The notes under the pieces were generated by a model. It ran no database searches and was not told where the DNA came from. It saw only the letters and a program-made list of their open reading frames with translations. Positions 40,255 to 51,397 of a DNA stretch of 64,000 nucleotides are shown piece after piece. The translations under genes and the position numbers were made by a program. This DNA is from Saccharomycopsis malanga. Lineage: Eukaryota; Ascomycota; Saccharomycetes; Ascoideales; Saccharomycopsidaceae. The stretch covers positions 124,001-188,000 of the forward strand of contig CP025325.1 in assembly GCA_004014935.1 (NCBI GenBank), in the 5' to 3' direction. Position 1 is the stretch's first letter, and every line of letters begins with the position of its first letter.

Positions 40255-41311
40255 TTTATTTTTTGAACCTTCATCAATGATGAAGGTTTATGTTTATGTA
40301 TATCTACCATTATATAGATGATGAGAAGTTCAATTATGCGGATGCTGTAAAGCTCAATAGCTATTATTTTTGATGTTGTTTATGACTTGTTTTTTTATTT
40401 TACATAGGGATTTGGTAATTTACGTGGTTGTTTTAGCATATTGTAATATAATAAGTATACTGATAACTTGACATGGTGCTTTTTTTAACACAGCGTGTAT
40501 ATACGCTCTCATTTTTGCAGGGCATAATATTATTGACTAAGAGATACAATTGTAACAATATTTGATAAACTTGCTTCATATCCATTGGTGAATTAATTCA
40601 CTCAAACTCCTAACACCGAAGTTCTACAAGCTTCTTTGATCGCCATATACGAAACAAGTAAACCACTTGTCGGGCTATGCTCTCCAGCCAGTTTAGACAA
40701 TGGAACCCCAGCCGCACGAAACAAATCAATGCGTTACTAGGTAAGCTAAGGATTGTCTGGAAAACTATCCAAACAATCTTGCATTACCCATATCTTGAGA
40801 CACACATTACTGGGAACTATTAAGATCTATATTTAAGGTTCGTTTTGGTTCAATGGCTTAGCCTCTGCAACCCCGCCGACATGGATATTCGATTACTTGT
40901 CAGGTCATCAGTATTCGTATAACTTCGTATAACACGTTGTATTCTTTTAGTACAACTATTGCTGTAAAATACACGCAAACTGAAGTTTTGATGAAGTATG
41001 TAATGTAAATAACGAGCTGTAGGAAATACAGACAATATAGAGTTATTATAGTTGACGTATTTGCTGTCAATATTAAAATGTTTGCAATGGTGATAAAAGC
41101 TGTTTAGCTTTGTAAAAAAGCCATCTTAATATTACAGTAAAAGTTTAATGTAATCAAAATTTCCAACATGAATACATTCTGGCAAGCCTACAATGCAAGT
41201 GAAAAATTTAGCATTTTAACTTTGTTAAAATATTTGTGAGGGATTCGAATGGTTGATGATTTATTAAGAGAGTTGCTTACTTGAAGTTTGTATTGAAAAA
41301 AATAAAGCTTA
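40255..41311. other. Intergenic, nothing recognised
   Basis: AT-rich. The short direct repeat TTCGTATAAC occurs twice in tandem at 40913-40933. No gene. Confidence 0.45.
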
Positions 41312-41398
41312 CAATGACCAGGACATGGTGTTCATTGTCCCTTTAGAAATGGCACGTATATAGGATACTGATATGTACTGAGCTTGAAATATTCTACC
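41312..41398 (+). mobile_element. SINE 3' third
   Basis: ATGACCAGGACATGGTGTTC, TTTAGAAATGGCACGTATAT and ACTGATATGTACTGAGCTTG; 5'-truncated. It lies about 70-80 bp before the nad5 fossil. Confidence 0.8.
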
Positions 41399-41469
41399 AA
41401 AGACTAGCTTTCAGTTCTATTTATATTTGCCTTGTCGAAAAAATTATTAAAAAAGAAGAAGAAGAATAT

Positions 41470-41835
41470 CTTGTATTTCGATATAGAATTCAATCCAAAT
41501 TTAATTTCAATTAAATTAAGATTATTAGTATGAATAAATAGAGTATTAAATGGACTTTCCATACCTAAATAGATATCTCTAGTGATATATCCTACAAATA
41601 TAGAACCTATTGCTAAGATAACCATTGGAATTCTCATAGTGTTATCCATTCAATGTAAATTTAGGTAAGTATATTTGGTACGTTCGAGAAAGTTGAATAT
41701 AATATTCTCATAGTATATAACAATGTTAAAGTAGCCGATAATAATGCTGACCAATATACAATAAATCCAGATATCTCATAACTTCGCAATAATGATTCAA
41801 TAATTATGTGAACTAAGCCAATATAAACTGTTTAC
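41470..41835 (-). pseudogene. nad5: NUMT: nuclear fossil of mitochondrial nad5
   Basis: Two minus-strand frames give NADH dehydrogenase subunit 5 sequence in the right order: EISGFIVYWSALLSATLTLL with YTMRILYSTFSNVPNILT (about 41830-41665) and then, after a frame change near 41650-41665, MRIPMVILAIGSIFVGYITR with DIYLGMESPFNTLF (about 41645-41480). Base composition is mitochondrial (very AT-rich) and I see no promoter. The piece covers the C-terminal part of nad5 and is not functional in the nucleus. It shows that the lineage has, or recently had, a mitochondrially encoded complex I. Right and left edges are approximate. It is flanked by SINE 3' ends on both sides. Confidence 0.88.
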
Positions 41836-41837
41836 AT

Positions 41838-41876
41838 AATAATAATAATCTTATATTTCAAGCCCAGTACATATCA
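41838..41876 (-). mobile_element. SINE 3' end with tail, 5'-truncated
   Basis: AATAATAATAATCTTATATT then TCAAGCCCAGTACATATCAG and TTCCG: on the minus strand an ATT tail plus 40 bp of 3' end, abutting the nad5 fossil. Confidence 0.85.
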
Positions 41877-42127
41877 GTTCCGTCGGCTCTCAACTTGTTA
41901 TATCCTAAATGTCGAATTTTTTTGGCCGTCTTTTAGGATAATGAACATTTATGTGACAACTTCTACATAAAGGTAATTGTTTTCTACGATTTGGAGATGA
42001 TATTTTTTCAACTTGGGTTAAATGTTTCTTTTTGGTGTTTGATATTTAACATTGATCGAACTTTAACAGCTTTTACATTTTAATTTGTTTAAAATAGCTA
42101 AAGACTTGACAGAAATATTATATAATC

Positions 42128-42252
42128 CATGAGCTCAGTATTTTGTATATACGCCCCATGTGTAAGGGACTTGGTAAGACCCATTCGACTCATAATGTTC
42201 ACACCATTGAGTTTTCTAGGTCTTTTTCTCTTCTCGATACGCCCCAGTGGCA
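42128..42252 (-). mobile_element. SINE fragment
   Basis: On the minus strand: head ACTGGGGCG, GAGAAGAGAAAAAGACCTAG, then ATGGGTCTTACCAAGTCCCT, ACATGGGGCGTATATACAAA and ATACTGAGCTC. The A-box region is damaged. Confidence 0.7.
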
Positions 42253-42501
42253 AGTAGAGTATGTTGTAGCAATTTATATTGTATATTTTATCACAATTTG
42301 GGAAGGGCTTACATTGCTAAACTTTTGACATCAAAATACAAATGTCAACGCATTGGGATTCGCACCATAAGGAAGACTACATACCAATAAAGGTGGAACG
42401 AGAAAAAAAGATTATTAAGTATAAGCTATAGAGCGATAATGAGTTGAGCAACAAAAAAAGGAACAGAAATTAATGAAGAATTTTGAGATGGGCGCGGGCG
42501 G

Positions 42502-45500
42502 TCAGAGAGTCTTTGAAACAGGAAAGCTGTTCTTGTTAGCCTTATCCCAAAAGTCCAAGGAGGCCACGACGTCGTAACCGTTGGAATCGACGTAGGCGTA
42601 CAAGATTTCCTGGGAGCTAGCGTGCAACAAGCGGATGCCCTCGCCGGTGATGATTCTGAGCAATTCGCTGGTGTTGCAGTCGCGGATTTCGATGAAATTG
42701 TTATCAAAAGAGAGCAAGTACGGGTACCACAATGCAAACGACTGGGGCAATCCTTCCCAATGGATGATCCACGTGGGTCTGGATCTCCAACCGTTGACGT
42801 CGACGAAAAAGGAGAACTCTGAGTATGAGAGAAGATAGTCTGAGTTCAACTTGTATATGGCAATGGGTTTTAGGCCTTCTCTTCTGGTGGCAAAGTCCAA
42901 CGAAGTGTCAGCAGGGTCCAATAGCTGTTCCATGGTGCCACGTTCGATGGAGACCACCTGGAAGCCTCTTGTGCAGCCGACAATGCAGAGTTTTGACTTG
43001 AGGAACGATATAGAGACGATTTCAGAGTTGAAAGGCATTTCTTTTGACTCGCTTTTGAATTTTTTCTTTGCGATTTTCTTGCGTGGGTCAATTGGCTCAA
43101 AGATCTTGATCGAGTGGCTGGAGCCGTTTTTAGCAGCACATACAAGCCGCTTGCCGTCGCAGACACCGACCTTGAAAAACGAGACATGGGTGAGAAGCTC
43201 CTTTCCCTTTTTGGAGTTTTCTTTTACATTGAAAGATTCGAGGACATCCAACGGCCAGCAATACAACTTTTTGTCGCATATTGCCAACAACGTTTGGTAG
43301 TCGTCCAACACCTCAATCTGGGTGACGTTCTGCTTGTCGATCACGTTGATGGGGTTGGACACGACACGGGTCTGTTTGTTGTCGGAGATGCACATCCGGA
43401 TGGTTGACACAAAGATTCCGGAGTCTGTTCCGCACACAAGCCGCCGGCCGCCGTAGAACGGAATTGCACAGTTGATCCGGTTAGTTTGGTGGCTGAAAAA
43501 CCGCTCCGTAAGCGGCACCAACGTGAAGATGTCGTTGTGCCGTTTCAACTTGGTCTGCTGCTGCTCAATCTGGTCGTACAAGGCACGCTGCACCTGCGAA
43601 TTCGGAGCATACAACGTCATGTCGTAGCCGCGGCGCCCAATGTAGACAAACGAAAGCGGATACTTGAGACTGGTGTTGCCAGACAAGTCGAGCTTGAGCG
43701 TATTGGACCGGTTGCTGGCCGGCTGGAGAGACGTGCTGGAAACCGTGCGATCGCTGGCCGTGAGGCCCGAAACAGAGCCCGTGGCACTGCCACCAGCACC
43801 TCCGGGGCCTCCGGGGGTATTGTGGCTCGTGGGAGACACGATTGTGGAGGCGCTGCTGCCATCGGTCACAAGACCGCCGCCTGCGCGAGCACCACCGCCA
43901 CCTGTGGCAGCGCCGCCCACAATGTCACGGAGCGGCAACGGCTCCTCGGAGAGGCTGACGAAGAGCAACTGGATGGGGATTGGCCGTTGGAACACCTTGT
44001 GCTGGTCGCGCTTGTTGACGATTTTGATCTTGACAAACAAAAGCGTGTTATCCAAAAGGTAAACAAGGATGTCGTCGTTGTTGCGGCGCGCCAAGCGGCC
44101 GGAATAGAGGATGCGGCGCAGGTCGTCGGTGAGCTTGAGGTCGACAAACTCGCCGGGCTTGAAAACCAACTGCTGTTTGAGAAGTGCCAACTGGTACTTG
44201 TCGCTGGCAAAACCGGTTTCCTTATTGATCTTGGCAAGTAACTTGTCAAGCATGTCGAGGGCGCGGCGGATTGTCCGCTTGTCTGGGTTGTCGTCCCGCG
44301 TCTTCTTGAGCACCGACGAAAGCAAGAGCGGGTAACGGGCCGGCCGCGACGTCGGTTTAGAGAGAAACGACGAGAGGTCGAGTTTGCGGGACTCTTTGAG
44401 GCGTTCGGTGTCGGAGACAAAGCGTGCGAATGCGGCGTTGGTTTGTTTCATCCGTTCAAACTCGTATTTTCCAAAGACGCGGTTCGCCGCGTACCGTACA
44501 AACGGATGGAACCGAGGGATAAAGTTGACAAAGATGTCGCCAATTTGGTGCACTACGGGCTGTTGTTTCTGGCGCGCCGTGAGCTCCTCGGCCATCTTGG
44601 CATTAACCATAAGAATCTCGTTGATCCCGCCAAATACCTTGCGCACAAACAGTTCGCGTTCCCGCTCGGGAATGATGTTCCGCGTCCGCAACGGCACTAT
44701 CCAGAAGTCCCGGATGTACTCCAAGTCCTTGACAAAGTCCCGCTCCGTGTAAATCGTCTCGAAAATCGCCTCCTGGCGCTTTATTTCCCGCTCGTCAACA
44801 CTTGAGAGCACCTCACGTGGCACACTGTATGACCATAGGAGCCGAGTCTCGTCGTGCGCTGAGCCGCGGCTGGCGCTCCGCAGAAGCCCCTGAGGCCGCA
44901 TGTTGAGCCGCGCCTGCTGCTCAAACCGCCGTGGACACGCTATCAGGTAACATAACCGGTCACGCGTGCACGTTGGCGAGTAGCATTCTGTCAAGAGGGT
45001 GAACACGCCGTTGACGCGCACTGGCGTTTGCGTCACGGGCCCGCGGCTTGGCGGCGGTGGGACAGTGTCTTCGCCGTCAATGCCGTTGTGGCCCACAAGC
45101 GTGATTGCGCTGTTGTGACTTGTCATGTCCATCAGCGACCCGCTGCCGTGGCCCACAAGCACTTCGTTGAACTGGTACACTTCCTGCTTTGAGTCCCGCA
45201 ACCGGTGCTCATACGTCACGTCATGGAAAAACTTTTGAGCGTCCAACGCCCTGCCAAGAAGCAATGCAAGCCCTCGGTCGTTATTGCGGATGATCGCACA
45301 GATCACGTTGATCGCTTCCTGCCCGGTGAACGCCTCCCTGTACGCTAATCCGTTCTTGTCCTTCTCGCCGAGGACCACTAATTCGCGGAACTCTTTTGCT
45401 ACACGCGACAACATTGCTGCGTACACCGCAGGACGCTTCCGTCCAGGGATCCGTCCGGCTGCTGGCTTCATCAGCGTGACAGTATTGCTGTGCCATAGCT

Positions 45501-46447
45501 CCATTTTCGAGGGCAACGTACGCCCGTGGCGGCCTTGCCACGGCTGGTCTGTCTGATTCCGGAAACTACTGTATGATGCTGTGGTCAACGACTTTGCCCG
45601 TACCTGCTCGTTGTATGGCACTACAGAAGCGCCAGACAATCCCGACATTGAACGCGAGTTGTTGTTGTTCACATGGCCAGCACTGGCAAATCGCCGGCCG
45701 TTGTGACCTACATTTAAAGGCGCCACCGCGTCATCTTCATAACCAGGCTTTGATCCTGCCACCGGTGCATATTCCGCCGGATACGGATACGGATACGGCC
45801 GCGGTCCGGATGCCGGAACATAATCCGGATGCTGTGGAAGAAAACCGGATCCTGCCACCGGTGAAAAATCCGTAGGATACGGACGTGGACCGGTTTCTGG
45901 CCTTAACGCTGGCGATGATGTTTTTCGTATTCTAGAAGGTTAGTGGATTGATTGGAAAAACAAATGGTGTTTTAAAAGTTGTGTTTTTCAGGAAATAAAA
46001 ACTTACGGTCGCGATCCATCAGAATAGTTGGAATGTAAAAGTTGTTCAGGAACTGGGTTGTTAGTAGGGCAATACTTTTTGAATTTGAGTGTTGAAAAAT
46101 TGGTAAAAGTTGGTAACAGTTGGTAAAAGTTGATGAAAATTGATGAAAATTGATGAAAATTGATGAAAATTGATGAAAATTGATGAAAATTGATGAAAAT
46201 TGATGAAATTGATGAAAATTGATGAAAATCGGTAAGAACTGATAAAAATTGATAAAACTTTAATAGAACTTGACAAAAACTAACAAAAACAAAAACCAAC
46301 AAAAACTTCCACCAACAATATCAACAAAACCACTCAAAAATACATACCGTTCTCATATTGGACATCCGGATTGTAGGGGACGCCGCGGTTGCCGCCAAAG
46401 ATGTCATTGAACGTTTCTTGTCGCTGCATGTAGTTTTGGTCCGACAT
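42502..46447 (-). CDS. ROM2: Rho1 GEF Rom1/Rom2 (three exons)
   Basis: Exons 46447-46348, 46052-46007 and 45931-42502 join in frame to 1191 residues. Intron 1 (295 nt) has GTATGT, branch CTACTAAC and CCCAG; intron 2 (75 nt) has GTAAGT, branch CACTAAC and TTCTAG. The protein starts MSDQNYMQRQETFNDIFGG, continues through the 46-nt exon (PEQLLHSNYSDGSR) and then has a tandem YPYPYP-type N-terminal region, a DEP-like domain, the DH domain (EAIFETIYTERDFVKDLEYI through RPARYPLLLSSVLKKT), a PH region and a C-terminal CNH domain. Rom2 activates Rho1 at the cell surface downstream of wall-stress sensors. The large exon alone has no proper ATG upstream of its conserved part, which supports the spliced model. 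Confidence 0.9.
46125..46250. repeat. 10-bp tandem repeat inside ROM2 intron 1
   Basis: About ten near-perfect copies of TGATGAAAAT (plus strand), with degenerate TGGTAAAAGT units on the 5' side. It makes up roughly half of the intron. Confidence 0.95.
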
Positions 46448-47747
46448 GAGCTCAGCGCCTGACTGCAGCTATTTAACAAGAACACGGCAAAGAGAGAACC
46501 GTAACAAGAAAAAGTTGCGAAACAGGTTCGTTATACTTATGTTTCGCCACAAGAATCAGAGTTGTTGACTGTTCAAAGCCAGTTGGTAGTATTGAAGCGC
46601 TTTCTGAGAATGAAATGGAACGGACAGAATGGCACGGTAGGGTAGGTATTGCCAGCACGGGACGTGGAAGGAGGGGGTGTCAAGGTATGTTGTGTTGGAA
46701 TGTGCAATTTGCAGTTTGATCTTTTGCTACCAAATGAATGTGTGGCTAATTCTGCCAATTGTAGGTTTGTTTGTCCTGACTCGTCAACATGAATCAACTC
46801 AAAACAAGTGGCAACCCTGGGCGAATATAGGCCGAAAAATAGGGAGACACTGAAACATGGGGGTGGTGCGTTTTCAGAGGGGGTGTGATGGGGTGCCCTG
46901 GTTCTATTGGTTGGTTGGTTGGTTCATCATGCCGTGGGTTTAACTATTGATATTGTAGGTTAATGACAAGTTATGAAGAGGTTTTTTATTTGTTCCTAAT
47001 GGACAACTGTTTGCATGGGTTGGAAAGCGGATTTCTCTGTAGCAATATCTGTAATTTTATGCAACAAAGTCTTCAAGAATGTATATGATCTCTAATAATA
47101 TGAGACATATTTATAGTCTACAATTTACACATTTTGTCCAAACTTTGAAGGGCAAAAGTGTTGTCAACATTGTATTAGAAAAACAAAAGGTTACAGTGAG
47201 TATCTTAAACAGTTGCACTACGGAAAAACTTTGTATTCACAATTATTATTGAAATGCAAACACTAGAAAACAATGTTTTCTTTATTTTTTTTTAGTAAGC
47301 GTGTAGCATCAAATTTAACAACATTTACAGCATCGTACGCTCATATATTGGTCTTACACAAGTTCTTTTGAAGAATCTGGCACTTGTGTACCAGGAAATT
47401 AAAAGCAAACATGGAAAATACAACATGTAGCCAGCTTAAATGAAATGCATACTGAATAAATTCTCATCACTTTAATCGACGATTTATTTATAGCTTGACT
47501 GGCACTTTGCAGTGAAATTCATGCTTTAACTCTTCAAGGATTAAACACGTATATAAACTAGGCAAAGTGGGGGTAAATGAATATAAAAGTGGTTCAATAT
47601 CTAGACTTTAAGAGCCTTTTTCTCTGAGCACATGAGCTTTTTTTTAAGGTCATGTCTTGCTACAGATGCTTCTATACTATTAAAGCTGTTCAAAGATACT
47701 AAATATTTAGTCAAATGTATTATTTAAACTTTATTCAATGTCAATAT
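46448..47747. promoter_or_regulatory. ROM2 upstream region, no gene recognised
   Basis: Contains (GGTT)n at about 46915-46932 and otherwise AT-rich sequence. No coding or RNA gene seen. Confidence 0.45.
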
Positions 47748-47826
47748 TTGGGCCGTACCAAGTCCCTATAGACATAGCACGTATATACGTAATTGATATG
47801 TGCTGAGTTCGAAATATGAGATTATG
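47748..47826 (+). mobile_element. SINE with almost complete internal deletion
   Basis: The first 9 bases of the element (TGGGCCGTA) run directly into CCAAGTCCCTATAGACATAG, CACGTATATACGTAATTGAT and the usual 3' end. Confidence 0.8.
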
Positions 47827-48015
47827 ATTTTAATGATGTGAATATTTAACTGATTCTATAAATATCCAGAGTGAAAAACCACTTCAAGTTTTCACTTTAC
47901 ACCATTGATTCCACAAACATTTGGTAATCTTAAAATACCAAAGGTTGTTAAACTAATATATTACCAACAGTCATTACAAAATAATCACAATAAACTGTAA
48001 TAAATAGTAAATCAT

Positions 48016-48298
48016 TCGGCCCAGTGGACAGTGCTCTAGGAAAAGAGAAAAAGATAGTTTAGCGGATAATACTCACGAACAGGAACCCAGGTTCAATTCC
48101 CAGCACGAAAACTTTTACTCGCTGCATCGTACGACGCTGAACAGGCAACTTTAACACCATCTAGACCAATACTGCTTACTTTCTAATCAATCAAGTGGGA
48201 AAATTATGATCAACAGGACTCGACTCGGCTTTATCAAGTCCCCTTACACATAGCGCGTATATACAAACGTACTGGGCTCAAAATATGGAATAATAATA
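48016..48298 (+). mobile_element. SINE copy, near full length
   Basis: CGGCCCAGTGGACAGTGCTC head, AAGAGAAAAAGATAGTTTAG, B box AGGTTCAATTCCCAG, TTTTACTCGCTGC, AACAGGCAACTTTAACACC, AAGTGGGAAAATTATGATCA, ACTCGGCTTTATCAAGTCCC, ACATAGCGCGTATATACAAA and GTACTGGGCTCAAAATATGG. The best model for the complete body. An extra tail fragment, GTACTCGAAATATATCATA-(TTA)n, follows at 48315-48350. Confidence 0.9.
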
Positions 48299-48534
48299 TC
48301 ATCATATTTACAAAAGTACTCGAAATATATCATATTATTATTATTATTATATCTACTGATATGCCAAATATAACATTATCAGTAAACTACGCAATAGTTA
48401 TGTGCCCTTAGGCAGTTATAAGCACGTGCCACAACATGACATTTAACGAAATGCCAACTACCAAAGGTAAGAAAGATGGCGGCTAATTTTAATAACGAGT
48501 TTCTATTCAATAATTAGACAACAAGCTGCAAACA

Positions 48535-49170
48535 ATGCCAGTGAGTATATTGTGCTGCAAGAGCTGACTGTCCGCTCAGTTTACTAACAACTTCAGGCCT
48601 ACCATTCGACTTTTATTGACGAGGAAGCAGACGCCAGAACAATTGGTAAGTATTTCCAAACATCTTTATCTTTTTGACCTTCAAACTAATCAGCCAGGCA
48701 ACTTTCCTCTTCTTTCAATAAGAACAAATTTCAAGGGCCCATCTTACCCGACAGACCAGGAGTATGACATAATAGATGAAGTTCTAGATCTTTTCCGCCC
48801 AAACTCTTTTTTCAAAAACTTTGAAATCAAGGGAAGCGCCGACAGAGCTCTTATTTACGGTATCTTGTTCACTTCCCAGGCGCTCAGTCAGTTAAACAAG
48901 CTGTCAATGCATTCTCTGGCCACAAGAACTCTAAACAACCTTGCGTTAGAAGATTTTAGCTTACCAGGTGACCCTTCTTTCCCCCTAAACAATGTCTTTT
49001 TGCCTCCTAAGGACAGAATCGAGTACAATCTTTTGAAAAGTTACTTGAACCAGTTCAGACAGGAGCTTTCCGCTAGATTATTGGCCAAATTGTATGCTAC
49101 AGACCAAAACCACCCTGACAAATTCTGGTTGGCCTTGTCTAAGAGAAAATTCATGAACAAATCATTATAA
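48535..49170 (+). CDS. ARC18: Arp2/3 complex subunit 3, Arc18 (three exons)
   Basis: Exons 48535-48540, 48597-48645 and 48698-49170 join in frame to 175 residues (yeast Arc18 is 178). Exon 1 is only ATG CCA. Intron 1 (56 nt) has GTGAGT, TACTAAC and TTCAG; intron 2 (52 nt) has GTAAGT, ACTAAT and GCCAG. The spliced start MPAYHSTFIDEEADARTIGN plus FPLLSIRTNFKGPSYP reproduces the ARPC3 N-terminus, and YDIIDEVLDLFRPNSFFKNF, RALIYGILF, LPGDPSFPLNN and KFWLALSKRKFMNKSL follow. It is a subunit of the actin-nucleating Arp2/3 complex at cortical patches. The alternative ATG at 48616 reads through intron 2 and lacks the conserved start, so I reject it. Confidence 0.95.
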
Positions 49171-49309
49171 AAAAAACTTTCCATCCTTTTTCTTCTTTTT
49201 TTTTCTAATAATATTAAATTACAAACTCAGTTAAATCCTCACTCTTGTCGCTTTCGTAAATCAGCTTATAATACGTCAAAGTAATCTAATCTCTTGCCTA
49301 TACTTCGGG

Positions 49310-49319
49310 GTCACGTGAT
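49310..49319. promoter_or_regulatory. CACGTG (Cbf1-type) site upstream of COX14
   Basis: GTCACGTGATCACATGATAT, followed by ATGCATAATTTTGCATGG, lies about 130 bp before the COX14 start. Confidence 0.6.
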
Positions 49320-49450
49320 CACATGATATATGCATAATTTTGCATGGTTTTGTAAGGAGGTGAAAATTTTATCTATTTAGTTATGGCAGGTAATAAGTAG
49401 TAATATATTTTGATTATATCGATATTTTAGTATATTAATTAATTTGCAAA

Positions 49451-49672
49451 ATGGCTGGTGGATATCCATGGTATACTAGAGCTACTGACGTGCTTCACAG
49501 ATTAACGGTCGTCACGTTGGCTGGTGGTTCCTTGTACATGTTGGGAGGATGTTTTTACACAATAGTTTTGAGAAGTAGATCTAACCAAGACAAGTTGGAT
49601 AAGTTTATAGAAGAGAAGAAGCAGCAGGAAAGTATTGCTGCTGCTGCATCAAACTCTTCTTCCTCGTCATAA
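49451..49672 (+). CDS. COX14: Cytochrome c oxidase assembly factor Cox14
   Basis: 73 residues. GYPWYTRATDVLHRLTVVTL then AGGSLYMLGGCFYTIVLR matches Cox14 ([30 protein letters not shown]; 70 aa). There is one transmembrane helix (about 20-42) and a hydrophilic Gln/Lys- and Ser-rich tail. Cox14 is an inner mitochondrial membrane protein that, with Mss51 and Coa3, couples Cox1 synthesis to complex IV assembly. It is short and intronless, and the ATG is fixed by the conserved N-terminus. Confidence 0.95.
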   Translation: MAGGYPWYTRATDVLHRLTVVTLAGGSLYMLGGCFYTIVLRSRSNQDKLDKFIEEKKQQESIAAAASNSSSSS

Positions 49673-49928
49673 TTTTTTTTAGGTAATTTTATTGTTCCTA
49701 TCTAAGATGTAAGACGGTTTTTTTGTACATAATGTCTTCGAAATGCTAGGTGTTGCTGATGATTCTCATCATGATTAAAAGAATCTATTATGGTTCTTTA
49801 TATATTTGTTTTTTTTTTGGTATTTTTCTTTATTTTTTTTATTTTTCTCAAATACTTTTGGCTTGTATATCATTTCTGCAATTTGTTGTATCTTTTTCTT
49901 TCACAATGTAACGAAGTTTATTAATAAT

Positions 49929-50151
49929 GGTGGGGAAAACCGAACAATGGTCTGTTGATCATAATCAGCACATCCAATTGGCTGGACAACACTGGCATTT
50001 GGTCTAGGTTGTATTTCAGACAGTTGCAATTGCCTGTGATGTCACATTCAGTAGGAAGTAAAAAGTGTTGGTGTAGGAATCGAACCCGTGTTCCTGTTGG
50101 GTCTTTTTTCTCTTCTTCCAGAGTACTGGCCATCTGAGCCATACGGCCCAG
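49929..50151 (-). mobile_element. SINE 5' two thirds with good A and B boxes
   Basis: On the minus strand: TGGGCCGTATGGCTCAGATG, AGAAGAGAAAAAAGACCCAA, B box GGGTTCGATTCC, AAGTGCAAC-like CAATTGCAACTGTCTGAAAT, and GATTATGATCAACAGACCAT. It stops before the 3' signature. A plus-strand tail piece (GGCTTGAAATATATGATATA) follows at 50158-50178. Confidence 0.85.
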
Positions 50152-50714
50152 CGACAGGCTTGAAATATATGATATAGTAAAAGTAGAAGAAAGTAATACA
50201 AACCGTAGATTTGAACTAAAGGTTTGCGTTCTTATCTGGGTCCCTATAATACTAATCGTATTGAGTATCTAGTAACCTTTTTAAAAACAGATAGAAAGCT
50301 TCAGGTACGTAGTAGTGTCTTTGATCAAGTATCTATAGTTTTGCTAATAGTAATATTCTACAGTTTTCGCAGTCTGGTAGTTTAATGATTTGCTAACATC
50401 ACGGGCTATGACTTTCTAAATAAACCTCTAATAATAGCGTATTAATCCTCAGAAATATCATTTTCAGAAAGATCATTTTCAGACAAATCGCCTTAATCAA
50501 CTCAATAGCCCAAAATATCGCCATTTAATGGAGTTGTATTTTTAACTGCCTCATTACTATCGTTACACGATGGTTTTTAATACATCACTTGAGATTTTAC
50601 TTGGTTGTTGAAATTTGACAGATCTTATAAGTTTGGTGAATTTTACAGGCTTTACATTCATGTCTACAGGTGCATATCATATTATTTAATGGTCATATAG
50701 ATCCTCACAATCGT

Positions 50715-51220
<506 letters not shown>

Positions 51221-51397
51221 CACCATTATTAATACCGTTATTAATGATTATACCATCATGTCTATTCCATCTAATGTATGCTCTGATAACATGTGATTTG
51301 AAGCCCTGTGTTTTTAATGAAATTTCAACATGAGCACTCTAAGCAAGCTAACAATTGAAATTTAATCTCACAGTTTAGCGTGATGTGAATAGTAAAG

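Noticed and set aside
40913-40935. ATAACTTCGTATA, identical to one arm of loxP
   Set aside because: No second inverted arm or 8-bp spacer follows; it arises from a tandem duplication of TTCGTATAAC in AT-rich DNA.
41238-41252. GGGATTCGAATGG resembling a tRNA B box
   Set aside because: No A box, stem pairing or terminator at suitable positions on either strand.
43486-44241. Long plus-strand frame opposite ROM2 (and similar frames opposite RLI1 and the importin gene)
   Set aside because: These are antisense shadows of GC-rich coding sequence; the minus-strand proteins have clear domains and the plus-strand ones have none.
48616-48697. Unspliced ARC18 start (MTRKQTPEQLVSIS...)
   Set aside because: It reads through intron 2 and lacks the conserved Arc18 N-terminus, which the spliced model restores exactly.
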